A stretch of DNA of 12,022 nt from UBA3103 sp002365855 (GTDB lineage: Bacteria > Bacillota > Desulfotomaculia > Desulfotomaculales > Pelotomaculaceae), in the NCBI GenBank assembly GCA_030627625.1, contig DAOURR010000063.1, positions 1 through 12,022 of the forward strand. The letters run 5' to 3'. Shown one piece after another: positions 1-6,938 of this stretch. The position numbers were made by a program, and so were the translations under genes. The notes below the pieces were generated by a model that did no database searches, was not told the DNA's origin, and was given only the letters and a program-made list of their open reading frames with translations. Position 1 is the stretch's first letter. Every line of letters begins with the position of its first letter.

Positions 1-1064
1 ATATTCGGCAGGCTCAAAGCCGGCCCGGCCAGAAGGAGAGAAAGCGCCGGACCCTTGCCCATGCCGCTGCCTAAAAGGCCCTGCAAAATGGGCACCTCGG
101 TTAAAGTGGCAAAGTACATGAAGGCGCCCACTATGGATGCGATCAGGTTTGCGCTGAGTGAGTTGCCTCCTACATATGCAGAGATGTACCTGGCGGGGAT
201 AATTCCGTTATCGACATCCGGCCTGCCCATCAGGAAGCCTGCCACCAGCACGCCCCCCAGGAGCAAAGGGAAAATCAGCTTGGCAAAATCCCAGGTAGAG
301 TCAACCCATTCCAGAATTTCTTCTTTATTAAACCATTGCTTTAATATAACGGCCAGGATCACAAGGAACACAATAGTAAGGGGCCAGTGCACCTGGTATA
401 TGGTATTAAAAAGCCCCACCGGCTGCGGCGGCCTGCTCCAGGCAGCAAAGATGAGGATAAAGACCATCGTAGCAAAATACACAGTATACTGCCCTAATGA
501 TCGCCTGTCTTCCGGAGGCGGCGGCAGGGCCAGGGCTGCCGCTTCCTTTTCTCTTTCTTCCTTTAAGAAAAAGAGGTGCATTAACAGCCCTATGATTACA
601 GCAAAAAGCACCGCTGCTACCGCGCGCGCAACCCCAAGATCAAACCCCAGCACCCGGGCCGTGAGAATGATGGCCAGTACGTTGATGGCCGGGCCGGCGT
701 ACAGGAAGGCTACCGCCGGGCCGATGCCCGCGCCCCTTTTGTAAATTCCGGCAAAAAGCGGCAGGACGGTGCAGGAGCAAACCGCGAGCACTGTGCCGGA
801 CACCGAGGCCACACTGTAAGACAATATCTTTTTTGCGCCGGCTCCAAAATACTTCAGCACCGACGCCTGCGACACAAATACCGCTATACCCCCAGCGATA
901 AAAAAGGCGGGGACCAGGCAGGCCAGCACGTGCTTTTGGGCGTAGTCCTGGAGCATGTAAAACGCCTCCAGGATGGCTGACTGCACACGCGGGTTCTGAA
1001 GCGGAATATAAAAGGCAAGGAGAAATATGCCCAGCATTATCAGTAATTTATCGCGTTCTTTCAC
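1..1064 (-). CDS. ArsP/DUF318-type permease, 3' end beyond the window
   Basis: Multispanning membrane permease of the DUF318/ArsP_1 type, the last visible gene of the arsenic operon. An open frame of 354 codons starts at GTG (1062-1064), preceded by an AGAGGT Shine-Dalgarno, and runs off the left edge without a stop. A hydrophobic N-terminus (residues 7-20) is followed by many membrane segments. A CSC motif sits at residues 96-98, followed by a GIGPAVAFLYAGPAIN segment (113-128). A second copy of that pattern, GKGPALSLLLAGPALS, occurs at 336-351, so the protein has two pseudo-symmetric halves as in this family. A soluble, charged linker lies around residues 168-190. Family members such as ArsP export trivalent organoarsenicals; others are only called permeases. 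The substrate here is inferred from the neighbours arsR and acr3. The gap to the thioredoxin-like gene is 48 bp, so co-transcription is likely. Confidence 0.85.
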   Translation of the reverse strand, partial: MKERDKLLIMLGIFLLAFYIPLQNPRVQSAILEAFYMLQDYAQKHVLACLVPAFFIAGGIAVFVSQASVLKYFGAGAKKILSYSVASVSGTVLAVCSCTVLPLFAGIYKRGAGIGPAVAFLYAGPAINVLAIILTARVLGFDLGVARAVAAVLFAVIIGLLMHLFFLKEEREKEAAALALPPPPEDRRSLGQYTVYFATMVFILIFAAWSRPPQPVGLFNTIYQVHWPLTIVFLVILAVILKQWFNKEEILEWVDSTWDFAKLIFPLLLGGVLVAGFLMGRPDVDNGIIPARYISAYVGGNSLSANLIASIVGAFMYFATLTEVPILQGLLGSGMGKGPALSLLLAGPALSLPN

Positions 1065-1112
1065 TTAAATGACCTCTTTCTCTTTCCGTAAGACAGACTG
1101 GAAATCATTATT

Positions 1113-1352
1113 CTAGCTTTCTTGCTTAATATATTTCTTGATATCTTCCTTCCCGGGCATCTTTCCAGAAGCCTTAAGCTTACCATTGATCATCAAACCC
1201 GGTGTCAGCATCACGCCGGCATCAATGATTTCGTCCAGTTTCTCTATTTTCTTGACTTCCGCGCTAATACCCATTTCCTCAATTGTTTCAGCTACGGCCT
1301 TGTACAGAGCTTTACATTTCGCACAGCCCGGTCCCAGAACTTTTATTTCCAT
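1113..1352 (-). CDS. Small thioredoxin-fold redox-active disulfide protein
   Basis: A 79-residue cytoplasmic protein of the Thioredoxin_3 (redox-active disulfide protein 2) type. The active site is GPGCAKC with Cys10 and Cys13 after the first beta strand. A conserved TPGLMINGK segment around residues 49-57 carries the cis-proline loop. There is no signal peptide or membrane segment, and the length is normal for the family. The ATG start is set by a very strong AAAGGAGGTGA ribosome site. It lies between acr3 and the ArsP-type permease on the same strand, a pairing often seen in arsenic gene clusters. A role in reducing a cysteine of the permease, or in handling thiol-bound arsenic, is inference; the fold and CxxC motif are directly visible. 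Confidence 0.88.
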   Translation of the reverse strand: MEIKVLGPGCAKCKALYKAVAETIEEMGISAEVKKIEKLDEIIDAGVMLTPGLMINGKLKASGKMPGKEDIKKYIKQES

Positions 1353-1398
1353 AGCGCTTCACCTCCTTTCTAATAAGCATGTCAAATTTAAATCCGGA

Positions 1399-2466
1399 TT
1401 AATTATACTGTCCCTCTAATTCGTTTGAGAAATACTTCCGCTTGAACATTAGGGCAACGTTCACCAGTGCTATCATAACCGGAACCTCAATCAGCGGTCC
1501 AATCACCGCAGCGAAGGCCTGGCCAGAGTTGATGCCAAAAACGGCAACCGCCACGGCGATAGCCAATTCAAAATTGTTGCTGGCTGCAGTGAAAGCAAGC
1601 GTCGTGGTCTGGCCATAATTTACCTTAAAAGCTTTACTGAGGAAAAATGACAAAAAGAACATGACCACGAAATATATCAATAACGGTATGGCTATCCTGA
1701 CCACGTCCAGGGGCAGGGTGATGATGTAGTTGCCCTTTAAGGAGAACATCACGATAATGGTGAATAAAAGGGCGATTAGGGCCAGTGGGCTGATCCTGGG
1801 AATAAATTTTTTCTCATACCATTCTTTACCCCTGGCCGGCATCAGGGTAAACCTGGTGATGATCCCGCCAAGGAAAGGAATACCAAGGTAAATCGCCACG
1901 CTTTTAGCTACTTCCGCCATGGAAATATCTACGATCATTGATTCGATTCCCAGCCACTGTGGCAGGAGTGTAACAAAAAAGTATGCGTACACTGAAAAGA
2001 AAAGCACCTGGAAAATTGAATTCAAGGCCACCAGTGCGGCGGCATATTCGGAATCACCCTTTGCCAGGGTGTTCCAGATTATGACCATGGCTATACAGCG
2101 AGCCAGGCCGATGATAATAATGCCTACCATATACTCGGGGTAGTTCTGCAGAAAGAGGATGGCTAAAAAGAACATGAGTATGGGGCCGATGATCCAGTTC
2201 TGTACCAGGGAAAGTGTCAGAACCTTACCGTTTCTGAACACTTTACCTATCTCCTCATACTTGACCCTGGCCAGAGGGGGATACATCATTACGATCAGGC
2301 CTATAGCGATAGGTATAGATGTCGTCCCTACCTGAAACCTGTTCAGCAGGTCGGCCACACCTGGAACAACATAACCTAAACCTACACCGGCAAACATGGC
2401 TATAAAAATCCACAGCGTCAGAAATCTGTCCAAAAGTGATAATTTAGCTGATGCATTCTCCGGCAT
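1399..2466 (-). CDS. acr3: ACR3-family arsenite efflux transporter
   Basis: A 355-residue inner-membrane carrier with about ten hydrophobic helices, belonging to the ACR3 branch of the BART superfamily. It exports arsenite (and often antimonite) using the proton gradient. The diagnostic GLARCIAMVIIWN segment is at residues 120-132, where Cys124, the only cysteine in the protein, matches the cysteine required in characterised Acr3 proteins. The late segment GPLIEVPVMIALV (323-335) carries the conserved glutamate Glu327. Family features such as the ASNNFELAIAVA segment near residue 295 are intact, and the length is normal. The ATG follows the arsR stop by 11 bp, and the AGGAGG ribosome site overlaps the arsR TAG codon, so translation is probably coupled to arsR. 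No arsA ATPase is seen, as is usual for ACR3 systems. Confidence 0.96.
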   Translation of the reverse strand: MPENASAKLSLLDRFLTLWIFIAMFAGVGLGYVVPGVADLLNRFQVGTTSIPIAIGLIVMMYPPLARVKYEEIGKVFRNGKVLTLSLVQNWIIGPILMFFLAILFLQNYPEYMVGIIIIGLARCIAMVIIWNTLAKGDSEYAAALVALNSIFQVLFFSVYAYFFVTLLPQWLGIESMIVDISMAEVAKSVAIYLGIPFLGGIITRFTLMPARGKEWYEKKFIPRISPLALIALLFTIIVMFSLKGNYIITLPLDVVRIAIPLLIYFVVMFFLSFFLSKAFKVNYGQTTTLAFTAASNNFELAIAVAVAVFGINSGQAFAAVIGPLIEVPVMIALVNVALMFKRKYFSNELEGQYN

Positions 2467-2477
2467 TTTTTGGCCTC

Positions 2478-2840
2478 CTACAGTTCTTTTTCACATACCG
2501 ATGGTTTTAAACCAAGGAATTCACAAAGTCTTGGGTTTTCTCTTAACGGGGAAGGCCTGGGCAAAATGTTGTTAAAGCAGGATATTTCTTCTAAAAACCC
2601 CTTCACTTCACTAAAAAATTTTTCCGTACCTTTTTTATCAATATTATAGTATACAATCTTTCCCTGCTTTTCGCTGGTAATCAGCCCTGCTTGTTTTAAC
2701 AGCTTTAAGTGATGGGAAATCGCAGGTTGAGACAGGCCTATCGCATGGATTATTTCACAGGCGCCCATTTCCTGCTGAGCTAACAACCTTAATATATTTT
2801 GCCTGTGGGGGTCCGACAGAGCTTTTAATGTATTGATCAT
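2478..2840 (-). CDS. arsR: ArsR-family arsenic-responsive repressor
   Basis: A 120-residue winged-helix repressor, first gene of the ars operon. The DNA-reading helix-turn-helix is SQPAISHHLKLLKQAGLI at about residues 37-54, followed by the wing EKQGKIVYYNI (57-67). Cysteines lie at 28, 88, 106 and 116. The classical CxC pair of the E. coli type (ELCVCDL) is absent; only Cys28 remains in that region (MGACEI). The C-terminal tail instead has Cys88, Cys106 and Cys116, which could form a trithiolate As(III) site, so inducer binding is probably built differently from E. coli ArsR. The ATG is preceded by AAAGGAGG with a slightly long spacer. It most likely represses its own operon from the palindrome at 2867-2882. 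Confidence 0.94.
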   Translation of the reverse strand: MINTLKALSDPHRQNILRLLAQQEMGACEIIHAIGLSQPAISHHLKLLKQAGLITSEKQGKIVYYNIDKKGTEKFFSEVKGFLEEISCFNNILPRPSPLRENPRLCEFLGLKPSVCEKEL

Positions 2841-2866
2841 ATGCAGAACCTTCCTCCTTTATATCT

Positions 2867-2882
2867 ATACATTTAAATATAT
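2867..2882. promoter_or_regulatory. Candidate ArsR operator palindrome
   Basis: ATACATTTAAATATAT is a 16-bp palindrome with a single mismatched pair (2870 with 2879). It lies 26 bp before the arsR start and downstream of the predicted -10 box, where a bound repressor would block transcription. AT-rich palindromes of this kind are typical ArsR sites. Assignment is from position and symmetry only; a second, poorer AT-rich dyad lies next to it at about 2884-2897. Confidence 0.5.
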
Positions 2883-2901
2883 TATAATTAAAATTATTTA
2901 T

Positions 2902-2930
2902 ATTATCAGTCTCCTGAGAAAAAAAATCAA
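2902..2930 (-). promoter_or_regulatory. Predicted sigma-A promoter of the ars operon
   Basis: Read on the minus strand, TTGATT (2925-2930) and GATAAT (2902-2907) are separated by exactly 17 bp. These match four and five of the six consensus bases. Transcription would start near 2895 and give a leader of about 55 nt before arsR. The candidate operator lies just downstream. Confidence 0.6.
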
Positions 2931-2982
2931 GTATATTTTTATTGCACTTTGCTAGTCATATTTTGTTATTTTTTCGTTATAC

Positions 2983-3010
2983 AAAAAAACCCGAACCTTA
3001 CGGTTCAGGG
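2983..3010 (-). terminator. Intrinsic terminator after comEA
   Basis: On the minus strand a hairpin is formed by CCC-T-GAACC and GGTTCGGG with a four-base loop and one bulged base (2990-3010), followed directly by seven Ts (2983-2989). It lies about 90 bp beyond the comEA stop and stops transcription before the ars promoter. The stem and T-run are seen directly. Confidence 0.85.
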
Positions 3011-3098
3011 ATAAACTTTTCACATATCAAGAATGGTATTATTTGTTCTGTCAAATTAACCAGTGCATGTCCTGCGTCCGGCAAAATCCTATATCCCA

Positions 3099-3710
3099 TT
3101 ACCAAACAGTTATGAGTTCTCTCAAATTTTCAAAGTTTTTATCACCGATGCCGGAGACATTTTTCAGATCCTCCTCTTCTTGAAAAGGCCCGTTTGCTTC
3201 CCGGTACTGGATAATCCTTTGCGCCAGGGCGGGCCCGATTCCAGGCAAAGTATCCAACTGGCTCAGGTTCGCCGTGTTGATATTGACACGTCCGGTGGTC
3301 CCTGGACTGCCCGCTTTGTTTAAAGCGCTCTGCCCCGCTGCGCTACCGGTCTGGATATCCGTTGAACCATCTCCCCCACTTTTCAACGGGACAAGTATAT
3401 CCTGCCCGTCAGTTACTTTCGCCGCCAGTCTTAGTGAGTCCAGATCGGCTTCCCCTAAGGGGCCGGCCTTGTTCACGGCGTCAATGATCCTGGAACCCTG
3501 GGGCAGCTGGTAAACGCCCGGGTTCAAAACGGCTCCAACCACATGGACGGAAAATTCTCTGGTCTTGTTGTCATCAACTGCATCAAGAGTAGGCCTGACC
3601 TCTGCAGCCGCGCGCTCTCTCAACTGGGCAAAACGGTATCCACCGCTAAAAAGAATAATTCCCGCCAGCAGCAAAATCATTATTTGCTGCCTGCGATCAA
3701 GCTGAACCAC
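3099..3710 (-). CDS. comEA: ComEA-type DNA-binding competence protein
   Basis: A 203-residue membrane-anchored protein. After a short basic start there is one hydrophobic helix (about 10-24), then an SLBB domain (about 53-108, with VGAVLNPGVYQLP), a Gly/Ser-rich linker (111-140), and a C-terminal double helix-hairpin-helix domain (142-201, VNINTANLSQLDTLPGIG and later SGIGDKNFENL). This is the standard Gram-positive ComEA layout, in which the HhH domain binds double-stranded DNA outside the membrane and hands it to the ComEC channel. The start is GTG, with GAGGCGGTGA upstream. No comEC or comEB follows; the gene ends at its own terminator and appears to be a single transcription unit. Whether the organism is naturally transformable cannot be told from this gene alone. 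Confidence 0.93.
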   Translation of the reverse strand: MVQLDRRQQIMILLLAGIILFSGGYRFAQLRERAAAEVRPTLDAVDDNKTREFSVHVVGAVLNPGVYQLPQGSRIIDAVNKAGPLGEADLDSLRLAAKVTDGQDILVPLKSGGDGSTDIQTGSAAGQSALNKAGSPGTTGRVNINTANLSQLDTLPGIGPALAQRIIQYREANGPFQEEEDLKNVSGIGDKNFENLRELITVW

Positions 3711-3732
3711 AGGCTCACCGCCTCAAAAAATA

Positions 3733-3763
3733 ATTATACCTTTGGGCAGGTTAATTCTACCAA
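3733..3763 (-). promoter_or_regulatory. Possible sigma-A promoter of comEA
   Basis: On the minus strand a perfect TATAAT (3733-3738) lies 22 bp before the comEA GTG, with TTGGTA (3758-3763) upstream at a long 19-bp spacing. The -10 box is strong but the -35 box and spacing are poor. It sits in the 73-bp gap after the DUF421 gene and would allow separate expression of comEA. Confidence 0.4.
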
Positions 3764-3783
3764 AAACGACTTTTTCCTTCCTT

Positions 3784-4461
3784 TTATTTCTTATTGATAA
3801 ATAATCTTCCGTTAGTTCCAAGAGTGGCCAGGAGCACCTTCCTGGGAGTAAGCCCGCGCTCCTTTAACACATCGTACAGCCATGCCTCATTCAAATCTGC
3901 ATCCTTCAGACTACTGCTCATTATGTTTCCGTCCATTACCAGCACCGTAGGAAGTCCCTCATATGGAGTAGATATGCCCAGGTCAGCAGGGGTAACCGGG
4001 CGGTGCTGTGACTTTTGTATAACACTCAATTTACCCGATGTTTCAAGCACGGCAAATTCCACATCGTCCAGGTCGACGATTCCTTTTTCCCTCATTTGAC
4101 CCATCAGGTCATCCAGGTTATAACGGGCTTTTCTCATCTCATTTCTCAAGATAAACCCATTTTTTATAATCACCTGCGGGTACCCGCAAATTATTCCACG
4201 GAGCGTCTGGCTGAAAAGAGAGGCATAGGAAACAACGATCTCAAGACCACCCAAAATAAGCAGCGGGAGGATTGCATGCGTTAGCGGTATATCAGTCTGT
4301 TCCATCGGTATAGCTGCCAGTTCAGCAATTATTATCGCCACTACAAAATCAAAAGGGGAAAGTTGGCCGATTTCCCTCTTTCCCATCATCCTTATGACCA
4401 CAAGAACTAAAAAATATATTAAAACCGTGCGATACAGTGTCTCAAAAATCAAAATCCACAC
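3784..4461 (-). CDS. DUF421 (YetF-like) membrane protein
   Basis: A 225-residue protein with three N-terminal membrane helices (about 3-24, 35-53 and 62-82) and a cytosolic C-terminal domain. The segment RMMGKREIGQLSPFDFVV (24-41) is the hallmark of the DUF421/YetF/YcaP family. The C-terminal part has the family pattern with an RYNLDDLMGQMREKGI segment (113-128), a VEFAVLETSGKLSVI strand region (134-148) and a VLVMDGNI strand (173-180). Bacillus members are linked to sporulation and spore coats, but no reaction is established. The start is a GTG (4459-4461) with only a weak AGG upstream; it is needed to keep the first membrane helix whole. Length is normal. It is divergent from korD and shares the 4462-4735 control region with it. 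Confidence 0.88.
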   Translation of the reverse strand: MWILIFETLYRTVLIYFLVLVVIRMMGKREIGQLSPFDFVVAIIIAELAAIPMEQTDIPLTHAILPLLILGGLEIVVSYASLFSQTLRGIICGYPQVIIKNGFILRNEMRKARYNLDDLMGQMREKGIVDLDDVEFAVLETSGKLSVIQKSQHRPVTPADLGISTPYEGLPTVLVMDGNIMSSSLKDADLNEAWLYDVLKERGLTPRKVLLATLGTNGRLFINKK

Positions 4462-4516
4462 CAGCCTATTTTCTCTTTTTTATTTATGATTTACCGCTTA
4501 TAAAAGAAAATATTAC

Positions 4517-4544
4517 TTTACATATCGTTTAAAAAGTGTAAAAT
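4517..4544 (+). promoter_or_regulatory. Candidate sigma-A promoter within a TTTACA/TGTAAA dyad
   Basis: On the plus strand TTTACA (4517-4522) and TAAAAT (4539-4544) are 16 bp apart, each five of six to consensus, pointing toward korD with a leader of about 185 nt. The same stretch is a dyad: TTTACA is matched by TGTAAA at 4537-4542. The minus strand therefore also offers TTTACA with TAAAGT at the same spacing, pointing toward the DUF421 gene. It may be a divergent promoter or an operator. The rest of the 4462-4735 gap is AT-rich and has no open frame I can support. Confidence 0.4.
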
Positions 4545-4571
4545 ATTTATTAGGTAATTCAAAATGTATTA

Positions 4572-4642
4572 TTTTGAGATAAATCACAAAATGAGACATC
4601 AAATTCCTCAAGCTTTTGAAAGCAAATATCTCAATATGATAT
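4572..4642. promoter_or_regulatory. Cluster of TGAGAT half-sites upstream of korD
   Basis: TTGAGATA (4574-4581) is repeated in inverted orientation as TATCTCAA (4627-4634), a perfect 8-bp inverted pair about 53 bp apart centre to centre. A related TGAGAC lies at 4592-4597. The second copy is inside a further small dyad, ATATC-7-GATAT (4626-4642). The spacing is near five helical turns. The position, about 65-125 bp before a possible sigma-54 start site, is where an enhancer-binding protein would sit. The regulator gene at 7677 has the same hexamer in its own upstream region. Confidence 0.4.
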
Positions 4643-4673
4643 AAATACAACCGTATTTTTTTCCTTAAATAAT

Positions 4674-4688
4674 AGGTAAAATCTTCGC
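4674..4688 (+). promoter_or_regulatory. Weak candidate sigma-54 promoter (-24/-12) of korDABC
   Basis: AGGTAAAATCTTCGC keeps the invariant GG-10-GC spacing of sigma-54 promoters, with GG at 4675-4676 and GC at 4687-4688. It departs from the TGGCAC and TTGC consensus around those pairs. It would start transcription near 4700, about 36 nt before korD. A single GG-10-GC match in a gap of this size can arise by chance. Confidence 0.25.
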
Positions 4689-4735
4689 CTGATGGCGGTC
4701 ACGATAACTAAAAACTATGTTACTTGAGGTGCAAT

Positions 4736-4948
4736 ATGCTCGAAGTATCGTCCGCTGTGTATTCTAAAAGAATCGTCATAAATAAAAGCTGGTGTAAAAG
4801 CTGTGGTATTTGCGCTTCCCTCTGCCCCAAGGTACTGGTAATGAGCGCAGGGGGGAAGGCGGTTGCGGCAAACCCATCCCTGTGCACAGGCTGCCGCTTA
4901 TGTGAAAGCCATTGTCCAGATTTTGCAATATCAATAAAGGTGGTTTAG
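4736..4948 (+). CDS. korD: 2-oxoacid:ferredoxin oxidoreductase delta subunit (ferredoxin)
   Basis: A 70-residue ferredoxin with two complete [4Fe-4S] motifs, CxxCxxCxxxCP at residues 20-31 and again at 50-61. It carries electrons between the catalytic subunits and free ferredoxin. I place the start at ATG 4736 because GAGGTG (4726-4731) lies four bases before it. An in-frame TTG at 4724 would add four residues but would put the ribosome site inside the gene. It is the first gene of korDABC; its TAG stop is one base before the korA ATG, so the two are translated together. The order delta-alpha-beta-gamma is common in anaerobic Firmicutes and archaea. A stand-alone ferredoxin is the alternative, but the spacing argues for the subunit role. 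Confidence 0.93.
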   Translation: MLEVSSAVYSKRIVINKSWCKSCGICASLCPKVLVMSAGGKAVAANPSLCTGCRLCESHCPDFAISIKVV

Positions 4949-4949
4949 C

Positions 4950-6089
4950 ATGACTGACATACTACCTCTTGCCCGCTTGATGCAGGGTAATGAAGCCATT
5001 GCCGAGGGCGCCCTGGCTGCAGGGGCTCGTTTTTTTGCGGGATATCCAATCACCCCGTCTACAGAGATCGCTGAAATACTGGCTAAAAAGCTGCCCGTTG
5101 TTGGGGGCAAGTTTATTCAAATGGAAGACGAGATAGCCAGCATGGCTGCTGTTATCGGGGCTTCTCTGGCCGGTTATAAATCACTAACTGCTACAAGCGG
5201 CCCTGGTTTTTCCTTAAAACAGGAAAATTTGGGGTTTGCGGCTATTGCCGAGGTTCCCTGTGTTGTGGTTAATGTTCAAAGGTACGGTCCCAGCACCGGT
5301 ATCCCCACCGGTACTTCACAGGGTGACATTATGCAGGCGCGCTGGGGTACCCATGGGGACCACACGGTAATAGCATTATGCCCTTCTTCTGTCCAGGAAT
5401 CTTATTTTTTAACAATACAGGCTTTTAATTTTTCTGAAAAATATAGAGTGCCGGTGATCCTTCTCACGGAAGAAATTATTGGCCACTGCCGCGAAAGGGT
5501 CGCCTTCCCCGGTCCAGGTGAGATGACGATCATCAACAGGAAAAAACCACCATCTGGGCTCAAAGAGTTCTTTCCATACCGGCCAGACCAGGACGGCGTA
5601 CCTCCCATGGCCAATTTTTGTGAGGGATACCGCTACCATGTAACCGGTTTGGTCCATGATGAAAAGGGCAATCCTACAAATAAACCGGAGCTTGCTGAAA
5701 AGCTGACAAACCGTCTGAACAACAAAGTCATGGATCACCTGGACGAAATTGTTCTTTCTGATTCGTTGCAAACTGAGGACGCTGAAATAATAGTATTGGC
5801 CTACGGCGCGATTGCGCGCTCGGCCCGGCGCGCGGTAAGGAAGTCCAGGGAAGAAGGCATAAAGGCAGGACTTTTTCGGCCAATTACTATTTGGCCATTC
5901 CCTGGCAAAGAGGTAGCTGAACTTTCCCGCCAAGCCCGTGCCATCATTGTGCCCGAGATGAACTTAGGGCAGATCAGGGGCGAGGTAGAACGTTACGCCC
6001 ACTACGGGACGAAAATTATCGGGATTAACCGGGTTAGCGGAGAAATCATAACTCCTGACGAGATTATCAATGTAATTAAATCACTTTAG
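4950..6089 (+). CDS. korA: 2-oxoglutarate (2-oxoacid):ferredoxin oxidoreductase alpha subunit
   Basis: A 379-residue alpha subunit holding the pyrimidine-binding and transketolase C-terminal-like domains. GYPITPSTEI (31-40) and ATSGPGFSL (81-89) are the family's substrate/TPP-site motifs, followed by GPSTGIPTGTSQGD at about 113-126. The C-terminal domain from about residue 270 contains the LAYGAIARSARRAV and LFRPITIWPFPG segments. The enzyme converts a 2-oxoacid plus CoA to acyl-CoA and CO2 with reduction of ferredoxin, or runs in reverse. The YRYHVTGLVHDEKGNPT segment (227-243) and the separate gamma subunit fit KorA of the 2-oxoglutarate type, but branched-chain 2-oxoacid enzymes are close relatives. 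An AAGGTGG ribosome site overlaps the end of korD. Length is normal and no key motif is missing. Confidence 0.94.
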   Translation: MTDILPLARLMQGNEAIAEGALAAGARFFAGYPITPSTEIAEILAKKLPVVGGKFIQMEDEIASMAAVIGASLAGYKSLTATSGPGFSLKQENLGFAAIAEVPCVVVNVQRYGPSTGIPTGTSQGDIMQARWGTHGDHTVIALCPSSVQESYFLTIQAFNFSEKYRVPVILLTEEIIGHCRERVAFPGPGEMTIINRKKPPSGLKEFFPYRPDQDGVPPMANFCEGYRYHVTGLVHDEKGNPTNKPELAEKLTNRLNNKVMDHLDEIVLSDSLQTEDAEIIVLAYGAIARSARRAVRKSREEGIKAGLFRPITIWPFPGKEVAELSRQARAIIVPEMNLGQIRGEVERYAHYGTKIIGINRVSGEIITPDEIINVIKSL

Positions 6090-6106
6090 ATTTGGGTGAA
6101 CAAAAA

Positions 6107-6934
6107 ATGCAGGGCAAAGCTGACAAATATCTTTTAAAAGAGAGGTTACCACATATATGGTGCCCCGGCTGCGGCAACGGAATTGTTTTGAGCGCCATGG
6201 TCCGGGCATTCGATAAACTGGGGTGCGATCAGGACAGTACTGTTATTGTTTCTGGTATCGGCTGTTCCTCCAGGGCTGCAGGATACCTTGACTTCAACAC
6301 TCTTCATACGACCCACGGGAGAGCGCTGGCTTTTGCCACTGGGATAAAGCTGGCCCGTCCAGAACTGATGATTTTTGTGCTGATGGGTGACGGTGATTCA
6401 ACTGCCATCGGCGGCAACCATTTAATACATGCGGCCCGTCGCAATATCGACCTGAATATAATAATTTTCAACAACCACATCTACGGCATGACCGGCGGAC
6501 AATGCTCACCGATGACCCCGCAGGAACACCTTGCTACAACTGCTCCATACAGAAACTTCGATCGTCCTTTCGACATAGCCGGGCTTGTACAAGCTGCAGG
6601 CGCCACATATGTTGCCAGGAGCACTACCTATCATGCCGCTTTACTCACTAAATTAATCAAGGCCGGCGCCGAGCATAAGGGGTTCAGCGTAATAGAGGCA
6701 ATATCCGCCTGCCCTGTTTCACATGGACGTCGCAATAAATTGGGTGGCGGCTATGAAATGCTTATGTGGCAGAAAGAAAACGCCGTTCCCGTAGAAAAAG
6801 CAAGGACTATGACGCCTGAGGAGATTAAGGGTAAGTTTATTATCGGTGAGCTTCATAAATCTGAAGCTCCTGAGTTTACAGATATGTACGGTCAGTTAAT
6901 AGAAAAAGCACAGAGAGAACACGGGGGGGAATAG
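6107..6934 (+). CDS. korB: 2-oxoglutarate (2-oxoacid):ferredoxin oxidoreductase beta subunit
   Basis: A 275-residue beta subunit that binds the thiamine diphosphate cofactor. PHIWCPGCGNG (15-25) is the family N-terminal motif. GDGDSTAIGGNH (94-105) with NNHIYGMTGGQ (122-132) forms the Mg/TPP-binding signature. Cysteines at 19 and 22, and one further along, are placed as in enzymes where this subunit holds a [4Fe-4S] cluster. The start is taken as ATG 6107 because GGGTGA lies seven bases upstream; an in-frame TTG at 6092 would begin inside that ribosome site's surroundings. It follows korA by 17 bp and precedes korC by 4 bp. The IWCPGCG form and length are more like KorB than pyruvate PorB, though substrate cannot be settled by reading. 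Confidence 0.94.
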   Translation: MQGKADKYLLKERLPHIWCPGCGNGIVLSAMVRAFDKLGCDQDSTVIVSGIGCSSRAAGYLDFNTLHTTHGRALAFATGIKLARPELMIFVLMGDGDSTAIGGNHLIHAARRNIDLNIIIFNNHIYGMTGGQCSPMTPQEHLATTAPYRNFDRPFDIAGLVQAAGATYVARSTTYHAALLTKLIKAGAEHKGFSVIEAISACPVSHGRRNKLGGGYEMLMWQKENAVPVEKARTMTPEEIKGKFIIGELHKSEAPEFTDMYGQLIEKAQREHGGE

Positions 6935-6938
6935 TATT

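Noticed and set aside
55..744. A 229-codon plus-strand open frame
   Set aside because: It is the complement of the ArsP-type permease, whose minus-strand frame is continuous with family motifs and membrane segments. The plus-strand product is a basic, serine- and proline-rich sequence with no recognisable domain.
5409..5933. A 174-codon minus-strand open frame inside korA
   Set aside because: It lies fully within korA, whose motifs are intact, has no ribosome site I can support, and its product matches no family I know.
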